DNA from: Gammaproteobacteria bacterium
GTDB lineage: Bacteria > Pseudomonadota > Gammaproteobacteria > Pseudomonadales > Pseudohongiellaceae
NCBI GenBank assembly: GCA_002711845.1
Contig: PASF01000002.1
Span: forward strand, 472,224-536,223
Length of the DNA: 64,000 nucleotides
Direction of reading: 5' to 3'
Shown in pieces: positions 8,935-17,448 of this stretch. The notes beneath the pieces were generated by a model. The model ran no database searches, was not told the DNA's origin, and was given only the letters and a program-made list of their open reading frames with translations. Each line of letters begins with the position of its first letter. Position 1 is the stretch's first letter. The position numbers were made by a program, and so were the translations under genes.

Positions 8935-10107
8935 TTACGCTGCCCCGGCGGCGTTCGCGGAGTCGGTGGCAGTGCGTTCGCCTGGCAGGCGTATTTCCAG
9001 CAGAAAGCCCCGCCTGTCGGATCGCCAGTGAGCGCTGCCGCCGGCCTCTTCTATGCGCTCCTTGATGCCTTTCAGTCCGTTGCCCGCCACAATGTTCTGG
9101 CGCTTGCCGCCGTTATCCTGAACCTGCAACACGTAGTCATTGTCGCTGTGCCGGGTAAAGGTGATCACACAGCGGCTGGCGCCACTGTGGCGTAGCACAT
9201 TGGTCAGCGCTTCACGGGTGCACCTCAGCAGCGTCTGGGCCAGTTCTATTTCGTCCAGTGTGGCGCTGAAACTGAGCTCAATGGTGATACCCGGAATATC
9301 GCTGACCAGTTTCTGCACGGCATCCCGAAAATTGATGGGCTCGTCTTCGCGCAGTTCGCTGACGGCGGTGCGCAGGTCGCTGAGCAGCAGTTTGCCGAGT
9401 GCCAGGGCCTGCTCAACTTTCTGCCGTCCGGCACCGTCGGTAATGTGGGTGGCGACCTCCAGTTGCAGTATTTGTGCGGTCAGATGATGACCCAGCAGAT
9501 CATGCAGATCGCGTGCGATGCGTAATCGCTCGCTTTGCCGCGAGTGCTCCGACAATAATTCGCGGGTGGCCACCAGCTCACGGTTCAGGGCTGCGGTTTC
9601 CTCACGCAGCGCCTGTTCGCTGCGCGCCCGGTGCGTGGCGAGCATGGCAAAAACGTGAAACAGTCCCAGGGTGACCGATCCGGTCAGCGCCAGCATCAGG
9701 CTGTCGTTACCCCAATGGAACACCTGGCTCACTGAGAACGCCGAGACGCTGCCCAGCAACAACCAGCCGGCCGTGCGAATGGGGAACATCTCGGTAGCCT
9801 GAACGACCCAGACAATACCCAGAATGGCGACAAAGCTGATATCGACCAGAAAATACAGAGACACAATGGCCGCTGCCTGCAGCCACAATAGCGACAGCAG
9901 GCGCTGCCGCGAGTTTTCCGCCCAGGCGGAGGTGAAGAGCACGAAGCAGATGACGTCCAGCGCAAACAGCGTCGAAATCACGGTCAGCATGGGCCGCCAT
10001 TGACCCGCCGCGTCTGCCAGCAGGTAAACAGACAGTGCACTGACTATGACCAGAACTGCGCCGCCAGTGAGGCTCTGCGCACGGGTGCTACTCCAGAAAC
10101 TGTCCAT
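8935..10107 (-). CDS. Orphan DesK/NarX-type sensor histidine kinase
   Basis: 390 residues. The N-terminal half holds about six hydrophobic helices (about 15-160) with no obvious extracytoplasmic domain. After a short coiled linker comes a HisKA_3 dimerisation domain with RIARDLHDLLGHHLTA; the His of DLHD is the phosphorylation site. A compact ATPase domain follows with an N-box (REALTNVLRHSGA), a DNGG motif and GLKGIKERI. Kinases of this class phosphorylate NarL/LuxR-type response regulators, usually encoded next to them. None is present here: the flanking genes are the phn permease and a VOC protein. It may act on a distant regulator. The signal is unknown; a membrane-perceived cue as in DesK is possible. 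Confidence 0.82.
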   Translation of the reverse strand: MDSFWSSTRAQSLTGGAVLVIVSALSVYLLADAAGQWRPMLTVISTLFALDVICFVLFTSAWAENSRQRLLSLLWLQAAAIVSLYFLVDISFVAILGIVWVVQATEMFPIRTAGWLLLGSVSAFSVSQVFHWGNDSLMLALTGSVTLGLFHVFAMLATHRARSEQALREETAALNRELVATRELLSEHSRQSERLRIARDLHDLLGHHLTAQILQLEVATHITDGAGRQKVEQALALGKLLLSDLRTAVSELREDEPINFRDAVQKLVSDIPGITIELSFSATLDEIELAQTLLRCTREALTNVLRHSGASRCVITFTRHSDNDYVLQVQDNGGKRQNIVAGNGLKGIKERIEEAGGSAHWRSDRRGFLLEIRLPGERTATDSANAAGAA

Positions 10108-10145
10108 GCCAGTTGACCTCGGTGTGGTGATAATCGGGCGTGCTG

Positions 10146-10520
10146 TCAGTCGTCTCCGGAGCCTATCAACAGCGTGTTGCCTTCACTGTCGCGCAGGAGG
10201 GCAAAGCTCTGCTCTGGGTTCCAGGGTGCGGGTCCGGGTGCCTGCATGCCCTGCACCCCGCGGGCGCACAAGTCTTCATAGGTCGTCTCTACGTCATCGA
10301 CGGCGAGCACCAGGCTGGGCACTTCATTGATCAGATCATCCTCTCGCTGGGTCAGAACGATTGCTGTTTCCGCGCCGGGGATACCCAGTTCGATCCAGCG
10401 CCAGCCGGCTTTATAGGGGGTGTTCTGAAGTATTCTGAAACCCAGCTTTTCGGTATAGAAGCGCATGGCGCGACGCTGGTTGCTGACCGGCAACTGAGTG
10501 AACTTGATAAACTGCAACAT
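10146..10520 (-). CDS. VOC (glyoxalase/bleomycin-resistance) superfamily protein
   Basis: 124 residues with two beta-alpha-beta-beta-beta units of the VOC fold. The first contains AMRFYTEKLGFRIL and the second VPSLVLAVDDVETTYEDLCARGV, ending with FALLRDSEGNTLLI. Members range from glyoxalase I to dioxygenases and antibiotic-binding proteins, so the reaction cannot be given. It lies between the orphan kinase and the amidohydrolase on the same strand, 38 bases from each, and could be co-transcribed with them. Confidence 0.78.
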   Translation of the reverse strand: MLQFIKFTQLPVSNQRRAMRFYTEKLGFRILQNTPYKAGWRWIELGIPGAETAIVLTQREDDLINEVPSLVLAVDDVETTYEDLCARGVQGMQAPGPAPWNPEQSFALLRDSEGNTLLIGSGDD

Positions 10521-10558
10521 CCTGGAGCCTCGTTCAGATTCTGGTTTGCATTAACAGG

Positions 10559-11866
10559 TTAAGGTGCCGGGTATACCTGTTTGCCGGCAATCCATACCTG
10601 CTCAAGTGTGCGGGTATGTCTGATGTCCTGCAATGGATTTTCGCTCATGATCAGCAGGTCGGCCCATTTTCCCGGTTCCAGCGTACCGGTATCGCTCAGT
10701 CCCATGCAGGCGGCAGCGCCGCCGGTTGCGGCGTGCAGGATCTGCATGGGCGCAAGACCAGCGTCCTGCATCATCCACATCTCAAGGTGTTCGAAGTAAC
10801 CCTGGAAGCGTGCGGGTGGACCGCTATCAGTGCCCATCGCAATCTGCACACCGGCATCGGCGAGGATCTTGACATTAGCCATGGCGACAGGGAGGGAGGC
10901 TTTGTATTGTTGCGCTGCGCTATTGCCTCGAAGCCGTTGCTGCCGCCCGGGTTCCCGCAGGGTATCCAGTACGCCGGTGTCGGCTTCACGCAGGAAAAAC
11001 GGGTCGCTGAAAAACGCCGGTTCGCTTTCGTAAATGTACGTTGACAGTTCTCGCGTCAGTGTCGGGCTGTAGCACAGGTTGCGGTCCCGCATCAGCGCGA
11101 TGAACTCATCGTCGACGTGTACATCGCGCACGCTGTGCGCAATGAAGTCGGCGCCAGCGCGAATCAGATCCTTGGTGTCCTGCAGGTAATAGGTATGTAC
11201 CGCGAGCGGTATATTGTGGTGGTCGGCGCGCTCACTGATGGCCTGATAAACGTCCGGCGACATTTTCGCGGTGCGGCCCAGATTGTCGTCAACGCGGATC
11301 TTGATGAAGTTCGGCGACATACCGGCTGTTCTGTCAACCAGGGCGCGGGCCGCTTCCGGGGTCTGCGCGGACAGCACCGGGCCGGCGACGTAAAGTCGGG
11401 CGCGATCGAGCGACGCGGTGTTCTGCTCATCACGCAGGGCAAACCCCTCCGCCTCATCGTCGCCCAGGCTGATAACAGTGGTCACGCCGTAACGAGCGTA
11501 CAGATCGAGTTGCCGAATCAGGTTGTCCCGGCTGTAGTGGCCTGCTTCCAGGCCGCGAACTGCGCCGGCATGACCGTGGGTATTGATAAATCCGGGGGTC
11601 AGGGTTTTACCCGCCAGTGACTGTCTCACGGCGTTGGCAGGGATGGTGACGCTGCCGGCTGCGCCAACAGCGATGATGCGTCCGTCATCAATCACCAGTA
11701 CGCCGTTTTCGACGGGCGCTGTGCCGGTGCCATCAATAATGCGTACATCAGTCAGCGCCACCGGCACCGCCAGCGACGTTGTCGCCAGTAATGACAGGAC
11801 ACAGCCGCACAGGGCGTTGCGGGTGGCGGCGCGCAAAGAAAACCGCCGGGTGGCGTGGAGGGGCAT
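10559..11866 (-). CDS. Secreted metal-dependent amidohydrolase
   Basis: About 435 residues. A signal peptide (RAATRNALCGCVLSLLATTSLA) precedes an amidohydrolase (TIM-barrel) domain with the metal ligands in order: HGH in INTHGHAG, Lys in FIKIRVDD as a possible carboxylated ligand, His in AVHTYY, His in IAHSVRD and Asp in MGTDSG. The N-terminal DVRIIDGTG and C-terminal GKWADLLIMSENPLQDI form the usual beta-sandwich. Related enzymes are imidazolonepropionase-like hydrolases, prolidases and dipeptidases; the substrate is unknown. The first ATG is at 11869, but GGAG spacing favours the next one at 11866. The promoter region is shared with the divergent mscS gene. Confidence 0.83.
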   Translation of the reverse strand: MPLHATRRFSLRAATRNALCGCVLSLLATTSLAVPVALTDVRIIDGTGTAPVENGVLVIDDGRIIAVGAAGSVTIPANAVRQSLAGKTLTPGFINTHGHAGAVRGLEAGHYSRDNLIRQLDLYARYGVTTVISLGDDEAEGFALRDEQNTASLDRARLYVAGPVLSAQTPEAARALVDRTAGMSPNFIKIRVDDNLGRTAKMSPDVYQAISERADHHNIPLAVHTYYLQDTKDLIRAGADFIAHSVRDVHVDDEFIALMRDRNLCYSPTLTRELSTYIYESEPAFFSDPFFLREADTGVLDTLREPGRQQRLRGNSAAQQYKASLPVAMANVKILADAGVQIAMGTDSGPPARFQGYFEHLEMWMMQDAGLAPMQILHAATGGAAACMGLSDTGTLEPGKWADLLIMSENPLQDIRHTRTLEQVWIAGKQVYPAP

Positions 11867-11939
11867 CATCGGCTCCGGTCAGCGTAGATTGTGTCATCAT
11901 TATGCGGATGTCACTTCCGGTTCGCAACTTCATTGCCAA

Positions 11940-11969
11940 TTGACAGCTGAGTCACAAGTGTAGGTTAAT
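11940..11969 (+). promoter_or_regulatory. Candidate sigma-70 promoter for the MscS-type gene
   Basis: A perfect -35 TTGACA at 11940-11945 is followed after 18 bases by GTTAAT at 11964-11969 (four of six matches to TATAAT). Transcription would start about 30 bases before the mscS ATG. Confidence 0.4.
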
Positions 11970-12006
11970 GCCTGTTAATAGGTATCATCATGAAAGGGGT
12001 TGCTTG

Positions 12007-12861
12007 ATGGAAGCGTTACAAAATCTGGATTTGGCAAACATGAATGTCAGCACCGAAGTATTGTTGGCTTTCGCCATGGCCTACGGGCCCAGAGTCATCG
12101 GGGCGATCCTGACCCTGGTGCTGGGTCTGTGGTTGGCCGGGCTGGCGGGCAGGGTCGTGAAAGGCATCCTGGCCAAGAGCAAGGTCGACCCTTCGCTGGG
12201 TTCGTTTCTGAGCAGCCTGCTGGCGATTCTGTTGAAGGTGCTGGTCTATATCACCGCGCTGGGTGTGCTGGGTATCGAAATGACATCCTTTATTGCCATT
12301 CTCGGTGCTGCGGGTCTGGCCATTGGTCTGGCGATGTCCGGGACACTGCAGAACTTCGCCGGTGGTGTCATGATCCTGTTTTTCAAATACTTCAAGGTGG
12401 GAGACTTCATTGAAGCCCAGGGGTATATGGGGTCGGTCAAGGAAATACAGATATTTGTTACCATACTGACTACCCCGGACAACAAGACCATCATATTGCC
12501 CAATGGGCCGCTTGCCACCGGGTCGTTGACCAATTTCTCGGCCCAGGCGACACGACGTGTCGACTGGACGTTTGGCATCGCCTACGGTGATGACGTGGAC
12601 AAGGCTTACGCTGTACTGGGTGCCCTGATCGCGGGCGATGAACGCATTCTGAAGGATCCCGAGCCTTTTATGGCGGTCTCCGCGCTGGCTGACAGCGCCG
12701 TCAATATTGTGGTTCGCGTGTGGGTCAATGCGGCAGACTACTGGCCGGTGCATTTCAGAATGAATGAAATGGTTTACAAAACGTTTGATAAAGAGGGGTT
12801 GAGTATTCCGTTTCCGCAGCGGGATGTTCACCTGTATCAGGCAGCAATGCCTGATGCGTAG
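12007..12861 (+). CDS. mscS: Small-conductance mechanosensitive channel (MscS family)
   Basis: 284 residues from the ATG at 12007, with GAAAGGGG at good distance; an upstream in-frame start at 11968 would add 13 residues and has no such site. This is almost exactly the length of E. coli MscS (286). Three N-terminal helices are followed by the pore helix TM3 (AAGLAIGLAMSGTLQNFAGGVMIL, with the Gly/Ala pattern of MscS) and the beta domain (KYFKVGDFIEAQGYMGSVKEIQIFVT, then PNGPLATGSLTNFSA). A C-terminal alpha/beta domain ends in FPQRDVHLY. It opens under membrane tension and protects from hypo-osmotic shock. Confidence 0.93.
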   Translation: MEALQNLDLANMNVSTEVLLAFAMAYGPRVIGAILTLVLGLWLAGLAGRVVKGILAKSKVDPSLGSFLSSLLAILLKVLVYITALGVLGIEMTSFIAILGAAGLAIGLAMSGTLQNFAGGVMILFFKYFKVGDFIEAQGYMGSVKEIQIFVTILTTPDNKTIILPNGPLATGSLTNFSAQATRRVDWTFGIAYGDDVDKAYAVLGALIAGDERILKDPEPFMAVSALADSAVNIVVRVWVNAADYWPVHFRMNEMVYKTFDKEGLSIPFPQRDVHLYQAAMPDA

Positions 12862-12933
12862 CGGGCGCGGCGGGTGCCGGCGTCTAGATGATCACATCAA
12901 TGTCGGTGAAGCCATCGACGAAGGAGAGTCGTC

Positions 12934-13323
12934 ATGAAATCGATCAAGTACAGAAACGTTTTGGTATGGACTATGGCCATGATGCTGTTACTCGGGCTTG
13001 GTGCACAGGCGCATGCAGCGCCCCCCGGCATGGTAAGTTCAGAGCAACTGACGCAGCAGTTACAACTGGACAGTCAGCGGTCAGCAATTGTGCAGTTCCT
13101 CGGTCGGGACGATGTGCAGGCGCAACTCATGGCACGGGGAGTTGATGTCGCTGACGCAGCATTGCGCGTCGGGAACATGACTGCCGCCGAGCTGTCGATG
13201 CTGTCCGCGCAGATTGATGAACTGCCCGCGGGCGAAGGCGTGCTGGAAACTGTGCTGTTTCTGCTGGTGATTTTCATGCTGCTGGACATTGCCGGGGTGA
13301 CGGATATTTTCCCCGGCATCTGA
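12934..13323 (+). CDS. PA2779-family small membrane-anchored protein
   Basis: 129 residues. A signal peptide (LVWTMAMMLLLGLGAQAHA) precedes a short helical region with SSEQLTQQLQLDSQRSAIVQFLGRDDVQAQLMARGVD, then VGNMTAAELSMLSAQIDELPAGEG, and a C-terminal hydrophobic helix ending in DIAGVTDIFPGI. This layout and the DIxGVTDIF end match the family of Pseudomonas aeruginosa PA2779 (function unknown). In many genomes the gene is followed by a PA2778-type cysteine peptidase; here it is followed by a hairpin and a convergent EAL gene, so it is an orphan. The ribosome-binding site GAAGGAGAG is strong. Confidence 0.75.
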   Translation: MKSIKYRNVLVWTMAMMLLLGLGAQAHAAPPGMVSSEQLTQQLQLDSQRSAIVQFLGRDDVQAQLMARGVDVADAALRVGNMTAAELSMLSAQIDELPAGEGVLETVLFLLVIFMLLDIAGVTDIFPGI

Positions 13324-13370
13324 TGCCGCGCAGGCCTGAGCACCCCGGTGCCGGGTAGTCGTGGCGACGC

Positions 13371-13394
13371 CCCGGCGCACTGGCAGGCGCCGGG
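13371..13394. terminator. Hairpin between convergent genes
   Basis: CCCGGCGC (13371-13378) and GCGCCGGG (13387-13394) form a perfect 8-bp stem with an 8-base loop, directly at the stop of the EAL gene. No T-run is present. It may limit read-through in either direction. Confidence 0.4.
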
Positions 13395-14675
13395 TCAGCG
13401 CTCAAAAAGTATGTCGCAACAGATAATGTAATCGCCGTCTTCGATGTGGGTCTTGACCGACAGTGTGATACACAGGGTGCCATCGGAGATGGAGAAATAG
13501 GGCGGTGTCACTTGCAGATTGCCCGGATTCTGCACGGCGTTGACAAAATAGTCCCGTCGTTTCCAGCTGGCACCGTGCGTGTCGGCCAGTACCCGCAGGC
13601 GATTTCGTGTCGACAGCTGAATGGTCGGAGAGTCAAGGTTCGAGTGACACTGGCTGCCATCCAGCGCTAGCTGATACAGGCGAATAGTGCGTTCAAGTTT
13701 GAACATGCCCTCAGCCACATCAACGACCTGATTCTTTTTTTGTGCACCAATGGTCAGCGCGGCAAACCGGTGACTGTATGGCGACAACAATTGTCGTTCG
13801 TTTTCGCTGCTGCGCAACGTCAGCTCATCAAAACTGTTATACAGTGATTTCCACAGCCCGCTGCGCGTTGCTACCGATTCCGACAGTAAAAAAGGATGGG
13901 CAAAGTAAAAGCCCTGGACCAGGTCGACCTGCGCATCCATGGCCGCGACCGCTTCCTGCTCCGTTTCGATGCCTTCTGCCAGCACAATGCACTGACAATT
14001 ATGCAGCATGCTGGTGACGCCTTTTAGCAGGTCCTTGACGCTGGGGTCGACCCCGGCTTTTTGCAGCATGCCGCGGTCCAGTTTGACAATGTCGGGTTGA
14101 ATGCGCCAGATACGTTCGAAGTTGGAATGCCCGGCGCCAAAGTCATCAATGGCAATCAGGAATCCCATGTCCTTGTATTCCTGGATCTGTGCTTCCAGTT
14201 GTATTTCGTCATCAATGGTGGATTCCAGGATTTCAATAACGATACGGTTGGCATTGTAATGTTTCTCCAGCATCAGCCTGCTCAGAAACGCACTGAAGGT
14301 TTTCTTCTGGGACAGAGTCTTCGGATCGACGTTCAGGAACAACCAGGCGTTGGGCGGATCAATGGCGTAAAAATTTTCCAGATGAATCAGTTGGCAGAGT
14401 TTGTCAAGCTCGACGATGGTGTTTTCCTCGCGGACACCAAAAAGTATGGCAGGCGGAATGACCTGATCATCATGGGTAATGGCGCGTGCCAGGCCTTCCA
14501 GCCCGACAATGCGGCGGTGGGCCAGGCTGTAGATTGGCTGAAATGCAGAAATAATACGCAGATCACCATAATGGCCACAGCGATTGCCGCGGAAAAAGCC
14601 TAGCGGGTGAGAGTCATCGGTTGTTGGCAAAGTCACTGTTGAAGCCTGGATCCCTGTTATTGCCCTGAAACACAA
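13395..14675 (-). CDS. EAL-domain c-di-GMP phosphodiesterase with C-terminal YkuI_C-like sensor domain
   Basis: 426 residues. The EAL domain (about 40-280) keeps the catalytic set: the first Glu (as EGL instead of EAL in VGLEGLAR), Asn in LFLNVDP, Glu in VIEILES, Asp pair in IDDFGAGHS, Lys in VKLDR, Glu in LAEGIE and Gln in VQGFYF. The C-terminal 120 residues (RDYFVNAVQNPGNLQVTPPY, then SDGTLCITLSV and DYIICCDI) resemble the PDC/Cache-like domain of Bacillus YkuI. I infer an active, soluble c-di-GMP hydrolase with a ligand-sensing tail. The listed start is a TTG; a GTG at 14636 is an alternative. It is 22 bases downstream of pldA on the same strand, so the two may be co-transcribed. Confidence 0.83.
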   Translation of the reverse strand: MCFRAITGIQASTVTLPTTDDSHPLGFFRGNRCGHYGDLRIISAFQPIYSLAHRRIVGLEGLARAITHDDQVIPPAILFGVREENTIVELDKLCQLIHLENFYAIDPPNAWLFLNVDPKTLSQKKTFSAFLSRLMLEKHYNANRIVIEILESTIDDEIQLEAQIQEYKDMGFLIAIDDFGAGHSNFERIWRIQPDIVKLDRGMLQKAGVDPSVKDLLKGVTSMLHNCQCIVLAEGIETEQEAVAAMDAQVDLVQGFYFAHPFLLSESVATRSGLWKSLYNSFDELTLRSSENERQLLSPYSHRFAALTIGAQKKNQVVDVAEGMFKLERTIRLYQLALDGSQCHSNLDSPTIQLSTRNRLRVLADTHGASWKRRDYFVNAVQNPGNLQVTPPYFSISDGTLCITLSVKTHIEDGDYIICCDILFER

Positions 14676-14697
14676 TCAATGTAGCAAGGATAAGGTT

Positions 14698-15744
14698 CTA
14701 GCGCGACAAAACCTCCAGTGGAAAATAAAGGCCTGCCCGCAAGCTGCGAGTTTTCTGATTGTAGGAAATAAGCGCTTCGCCGTATCCCTCATAGTAACTG
14801 ATGAAGAATGCGCTGTTTACCCAGGGTCTGCGGTAGCTGATGTCCAGCTGGTAACTGTACTTCTCCACCGCATCGCCCTTTAGCAGTTTCAGGCGGAGTT
14901 GCGTGCGGTCATTGGGGCTGAACTTGAAAGTAACCTCACCTGAACCCAGATAGTCTTTAATGTCACTGTTGGTGTCTTCTGCGCCCAGGACATTCCACAG
15001 CTTGACATCCACGCTGAGGCTGGGGAGCAAGTCAAACTCTCTCTGCACGTAGGCGCGGTCCCAGCTGCGCGAGCCGGCGCCAGGCAGACCATTGGATTGA
15101 TGTTCAATGCCAATGATATCGATGAAAGGGAATTTGCCTGCCAGTGGCCGGGACGGCTGGTCAAAGCGCCAGAAAACCTCCGGGTTGTAATTGTGTTCTG
15201 CAAACGGTTGAGAGTCCTCTGAGATGTCCCACCATGAGCGTTGTGAATAACCGAACGCCAGCGGTGACATGAACGTCAGGTTGGTGATTTCCTGAAACAG
15301 GTTGAAGGTCAGCCCGAGCTCGAATTTGGTATCGAGCTGCTCACCACTGAACGGGGGGGAGCCGTCAGCTGTGCGTGCCCGGCCGAAGACAATGTAATTA
15401 TCCTTGTAGGGACGAAAAAAGCGGGTCAGGTCTGTGGCTGGCACCACCACAGCGCTGCTGCCGGGGTCGTCCGTGATGCTGCTGGTGTCAGTCCGGACAG
15501 CGTCGGATGAGCGTTGCCGCTCGCATCGCGCATACAGGTCAGTGACGCTGGCGCTGCGATATTCCGATTGGATGACCAGCTGCTGCACACATGCCTGAAT
15601 GTCCGGGACCGGGCCGGTGGCCTGCGCGCCAGCCCAGCCAGGCGCCGCAAGCGCCAGCACACAACCCAGTGCCTGCCACCGGCGGGGCGTCGGTGCTGGC
15701 AGACAGTGGGCGGGGCGGGATCGGCAGGATGTGGTTGAATTCAT
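14698..15744 (-). CDS. pldA: Outer-membrane phospholipase A1
   Basis: 348 residues from the ATG at 15744, giving a standard signal peptide (RRWQALGCVLALAAPGWAGA). The mature protein has the OMPLA barrel with its active site: EHQSNG with His215, Ser217 and the following Asn-Gly, then SRSWDRAYVQ. The family segments PLAFGYSQRSWWDISEDSQPF and NYNPEVF also match. The enzyme hydrolyses phospholipids that reach the outer leaflet and needs calcium-dependent dimerisation. A roughly 110-residue stretch before the barrel contains a Cys-pair region (IQACVQQL, LYARCERQ), common in non-enteric homologues. It is divergent from the carboxylesterase gene. Confidence 0.9.
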   Translation of the reverse strand: MNSTTSCRSRPAHCLPAPTPRRWQALGCVLALAAPGWAGAQATGPVPDIQACVQQLVIQSEYRSASVTDLYARCERQRSSDAVRTDTSSITDDPGSSAVVVPATDLTRFFRPYKDNYIVFGRARTADGSPPFSGEQLDTKFELGLTFNLFQEITNLTFMSPLAFGYSQRSWWDISEDSQPFAEHNYNPEVFWRFDQPSRPLAGKFPFIDIIGIEHQSNGLPGAGSRSWDRAYVQREFDLLPSLSVDVKLWNVLGAEDTNSDIKDYLGSGEVTFKFSPNDRTQLRLKLLKGDAVEKYSYQLDISYRRPWVNSAFFISYYEGYGEALISYNQKTRSLRAGLYFPLEVLSR

Positions 15745-15851
15745 GGTGCATAGTTTACTGCATACACTTGTCAAACACACGACGGCAGTGCCAGACTTGG
15801 TGCATAACAGTAAAAGCTGCATATGGCTCCCGACTGGAGGACAGGCCAATA

Positions 15852-17441
15852 ATGATAACTAGAAAACCATTCCACACAATTCGGTTGCTGGTGTACTGGT
15901 TCGCGATGAGCGTGCCGGCGCTGTTGACGACTACCCTCAGTGCTCAGCAGCTGCTGCCGCTGGCTGAGACCATGCAGGGCAAGCTGCTGGGAGTCTACTC
16001 GGCGCGGTCGCCGGCGGTTAAGGTGTTCAAGGGCATTCCTTATGCCGCCCCCCCGGTTGGCCAGGCCCGGTGGCAGCCGCCGCAAGCCGCCCCAGGCTGG
16101 ACCGGGGAGCGTCGGGCTGACGTTTTTGCGCCAGACTGCATGCAGCAGCCTTACCCGGAGGGATCTTTTTTCTATCGCCCTGCGCGATTGAACAGCGAGG
16201 ATTGCCTGTACCTGAACGTATGGACGGCCGCCGAGCCGGAAGAGTCGCGCCCGGTCATGGTGTGGCTGCATGGTGGCGCACTGACCCGTGGGTCCGGCGC
16301 CATTGATACTTACGATGGTAGCAGCCTTGCTCAGAAGGATGTCGTGCTGGTGACGATCAATTATCGTCTCGGCGTATTCGGGTATTTTGCCCATCCGGAG
16401 CTGGTGGCTGAGTCACCGGCATTTTCGGCTGGCAACTATGGCATCCTGGATCAGATTCAGGCGTTGAAATGGGTGCAGGAAAATATCGGTGCCTTTGGTG
16501 GTGATCCGGATAATGTCACGGTATTTGGTGAATCGGCAGGCGCCTGGAGTGTACATTTTCTGACCGCCAGTCCCCTGGCTGAAGGCCTGTTTCACAAAGC
16601 CATTGCACAAAGCGGGGCGCGGCTGGACACGCGCGTGGAGCTCGATCGACAGAGCAGTGCCGGCGCGTCCGCTGCGGCTACCGGGGTGCAGCTGGCGAGC
16701 CAGCTGGGTGCCGGTTCGCTGACTGACCTGCGCGCAATGCCTGCCCGTGAGCTGCTGGACCGGGCGGCAGATGCGGGATTTCGCACCGATGGTATCGTCG
16801 ATGGCTGGGTGATTCCCGAGCAGCCTTACCAGATGTTTTCACAGGGTCGTCAGCACAAAGTGCCTGTGCTGGTGGGTTTCAACAGTGAAGAAGGCACAAC
16901 ACTGGGCGCAGCAAGCGCCCTGCCGGATTCAGCGGCTGCCTATGAGGCGCGTCTGCGCTCAGTCTATGGCGATCTGGCGGACATGATTCTGGAGGTCTAT
17001 CCGTCAGACGATATCCGCAAGTCCACGCTTGATAACTATCGTGACGGCGCCTTTGGCTGGAATATGGTGACCTGGGCCAACCTGACCCGTAATGTCGATG
17101 AGCCGGCATTTCTGTATTTTTTCACGCATCGACCACCCGGGCCGATGGCTCAGGAACTGGGGGCGTACCACGCGGCAGAGATTGCGTATGTGTTTAACAA
17201 TGTGCATACACTGCGAAATCAACCTTCGGCCATGGACTACCGTCTTGCAGATATCATGTCGGATTATTGGGTAAATTTTGCCCATCACGGGGTGCCCAGT
17301 GCCCCCGGTCAGCCGCAGTGGTTGCCGTACACCAACGCAGAGCGCAATTATCTGCTGCTGGGGACTCAGGTCAGTGCTGAGCGGGATCTGCTGCCGGAAC
17401 ACTGGGCGGTGTTCGATCGCGTGATGGACCGGCGCCGCTGA
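15852..17441 (+). CDS. Secreted type-B carboxylesterase
   Basis: 529 residues from the ATG at 15852, with GGAGG 11 bases upstream; the open frame extends further upstream but would run through the pldA promoter region. The signal peptide runs to about ALLTTTLSAQQ. The alpha/beta-hydrolase signatures are complete: FKGIPYAAPPVG, EDCLYLNVW, the oxyanion hole MVWLHGGAL, nucleophile Ser228 in FGESAGAWSV, the acid in GFNSEEGT and His in GAYHAAEIAYVF. Type-B esterases cleave carboxylic esters, para-nitrobenzyl-type and aromatic esters among them; the natural substrate is unknown. It ends 7 bases before the convergent LysR gene. Confidence 0.9.
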   Translation: MITRKPFHTIRLLVYWFAMSVPALLTTTLSAQQLLPLAETMQGKLLGVYSARSPAVKVFKGIPYAAPPVGQARWQPPQAAPGWTGERRADVFAPDCMQQPYPEGSFFYRPARLNSEDCLYLNVWTAAEPEESRPVMVWLHGGALTRGSGAIDTYDGSSLAQKDVVLVTINYRLGVFGYFAHPELVAESPAFSAGNYGILDQIQALKWVQENIGAFGGDPDNVTVFGESAGAWSVHFLTASPLAEGLFHKAIAQSGARLDTRVELDRQSSAGASAAATGVQLASQLGAGSLTDLRAMPARELLDRAADAGFRTDGIVDGWVIPEQPYQMFSQGRQHKVPVLVGFNSEEGTTLGAASALPDSAAAYEARLRSVYGDLADMILEVYPSDDIRKSTLDNYRDGAFGWNMVTWANLTRNVDEPAFLYFFTHRPPGPMAQELGAYHAAEIAYVFNNVHTLRNQPSAMDYRLADIMSDYWVNFAHHGVPSAPGQPQWLPYTNAERNYLLLGTQVSAERDLLPEHWAVFDRVMDRRR

Positions 17442-17448
17442 CAGCAGG

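Noticed and set aside
15591-15851. Upstream extension of the carboxylesterase frame
   Set aside because: It overlaps the start of pldA on the other strand and would bury the signal peptide that begins at 15852.
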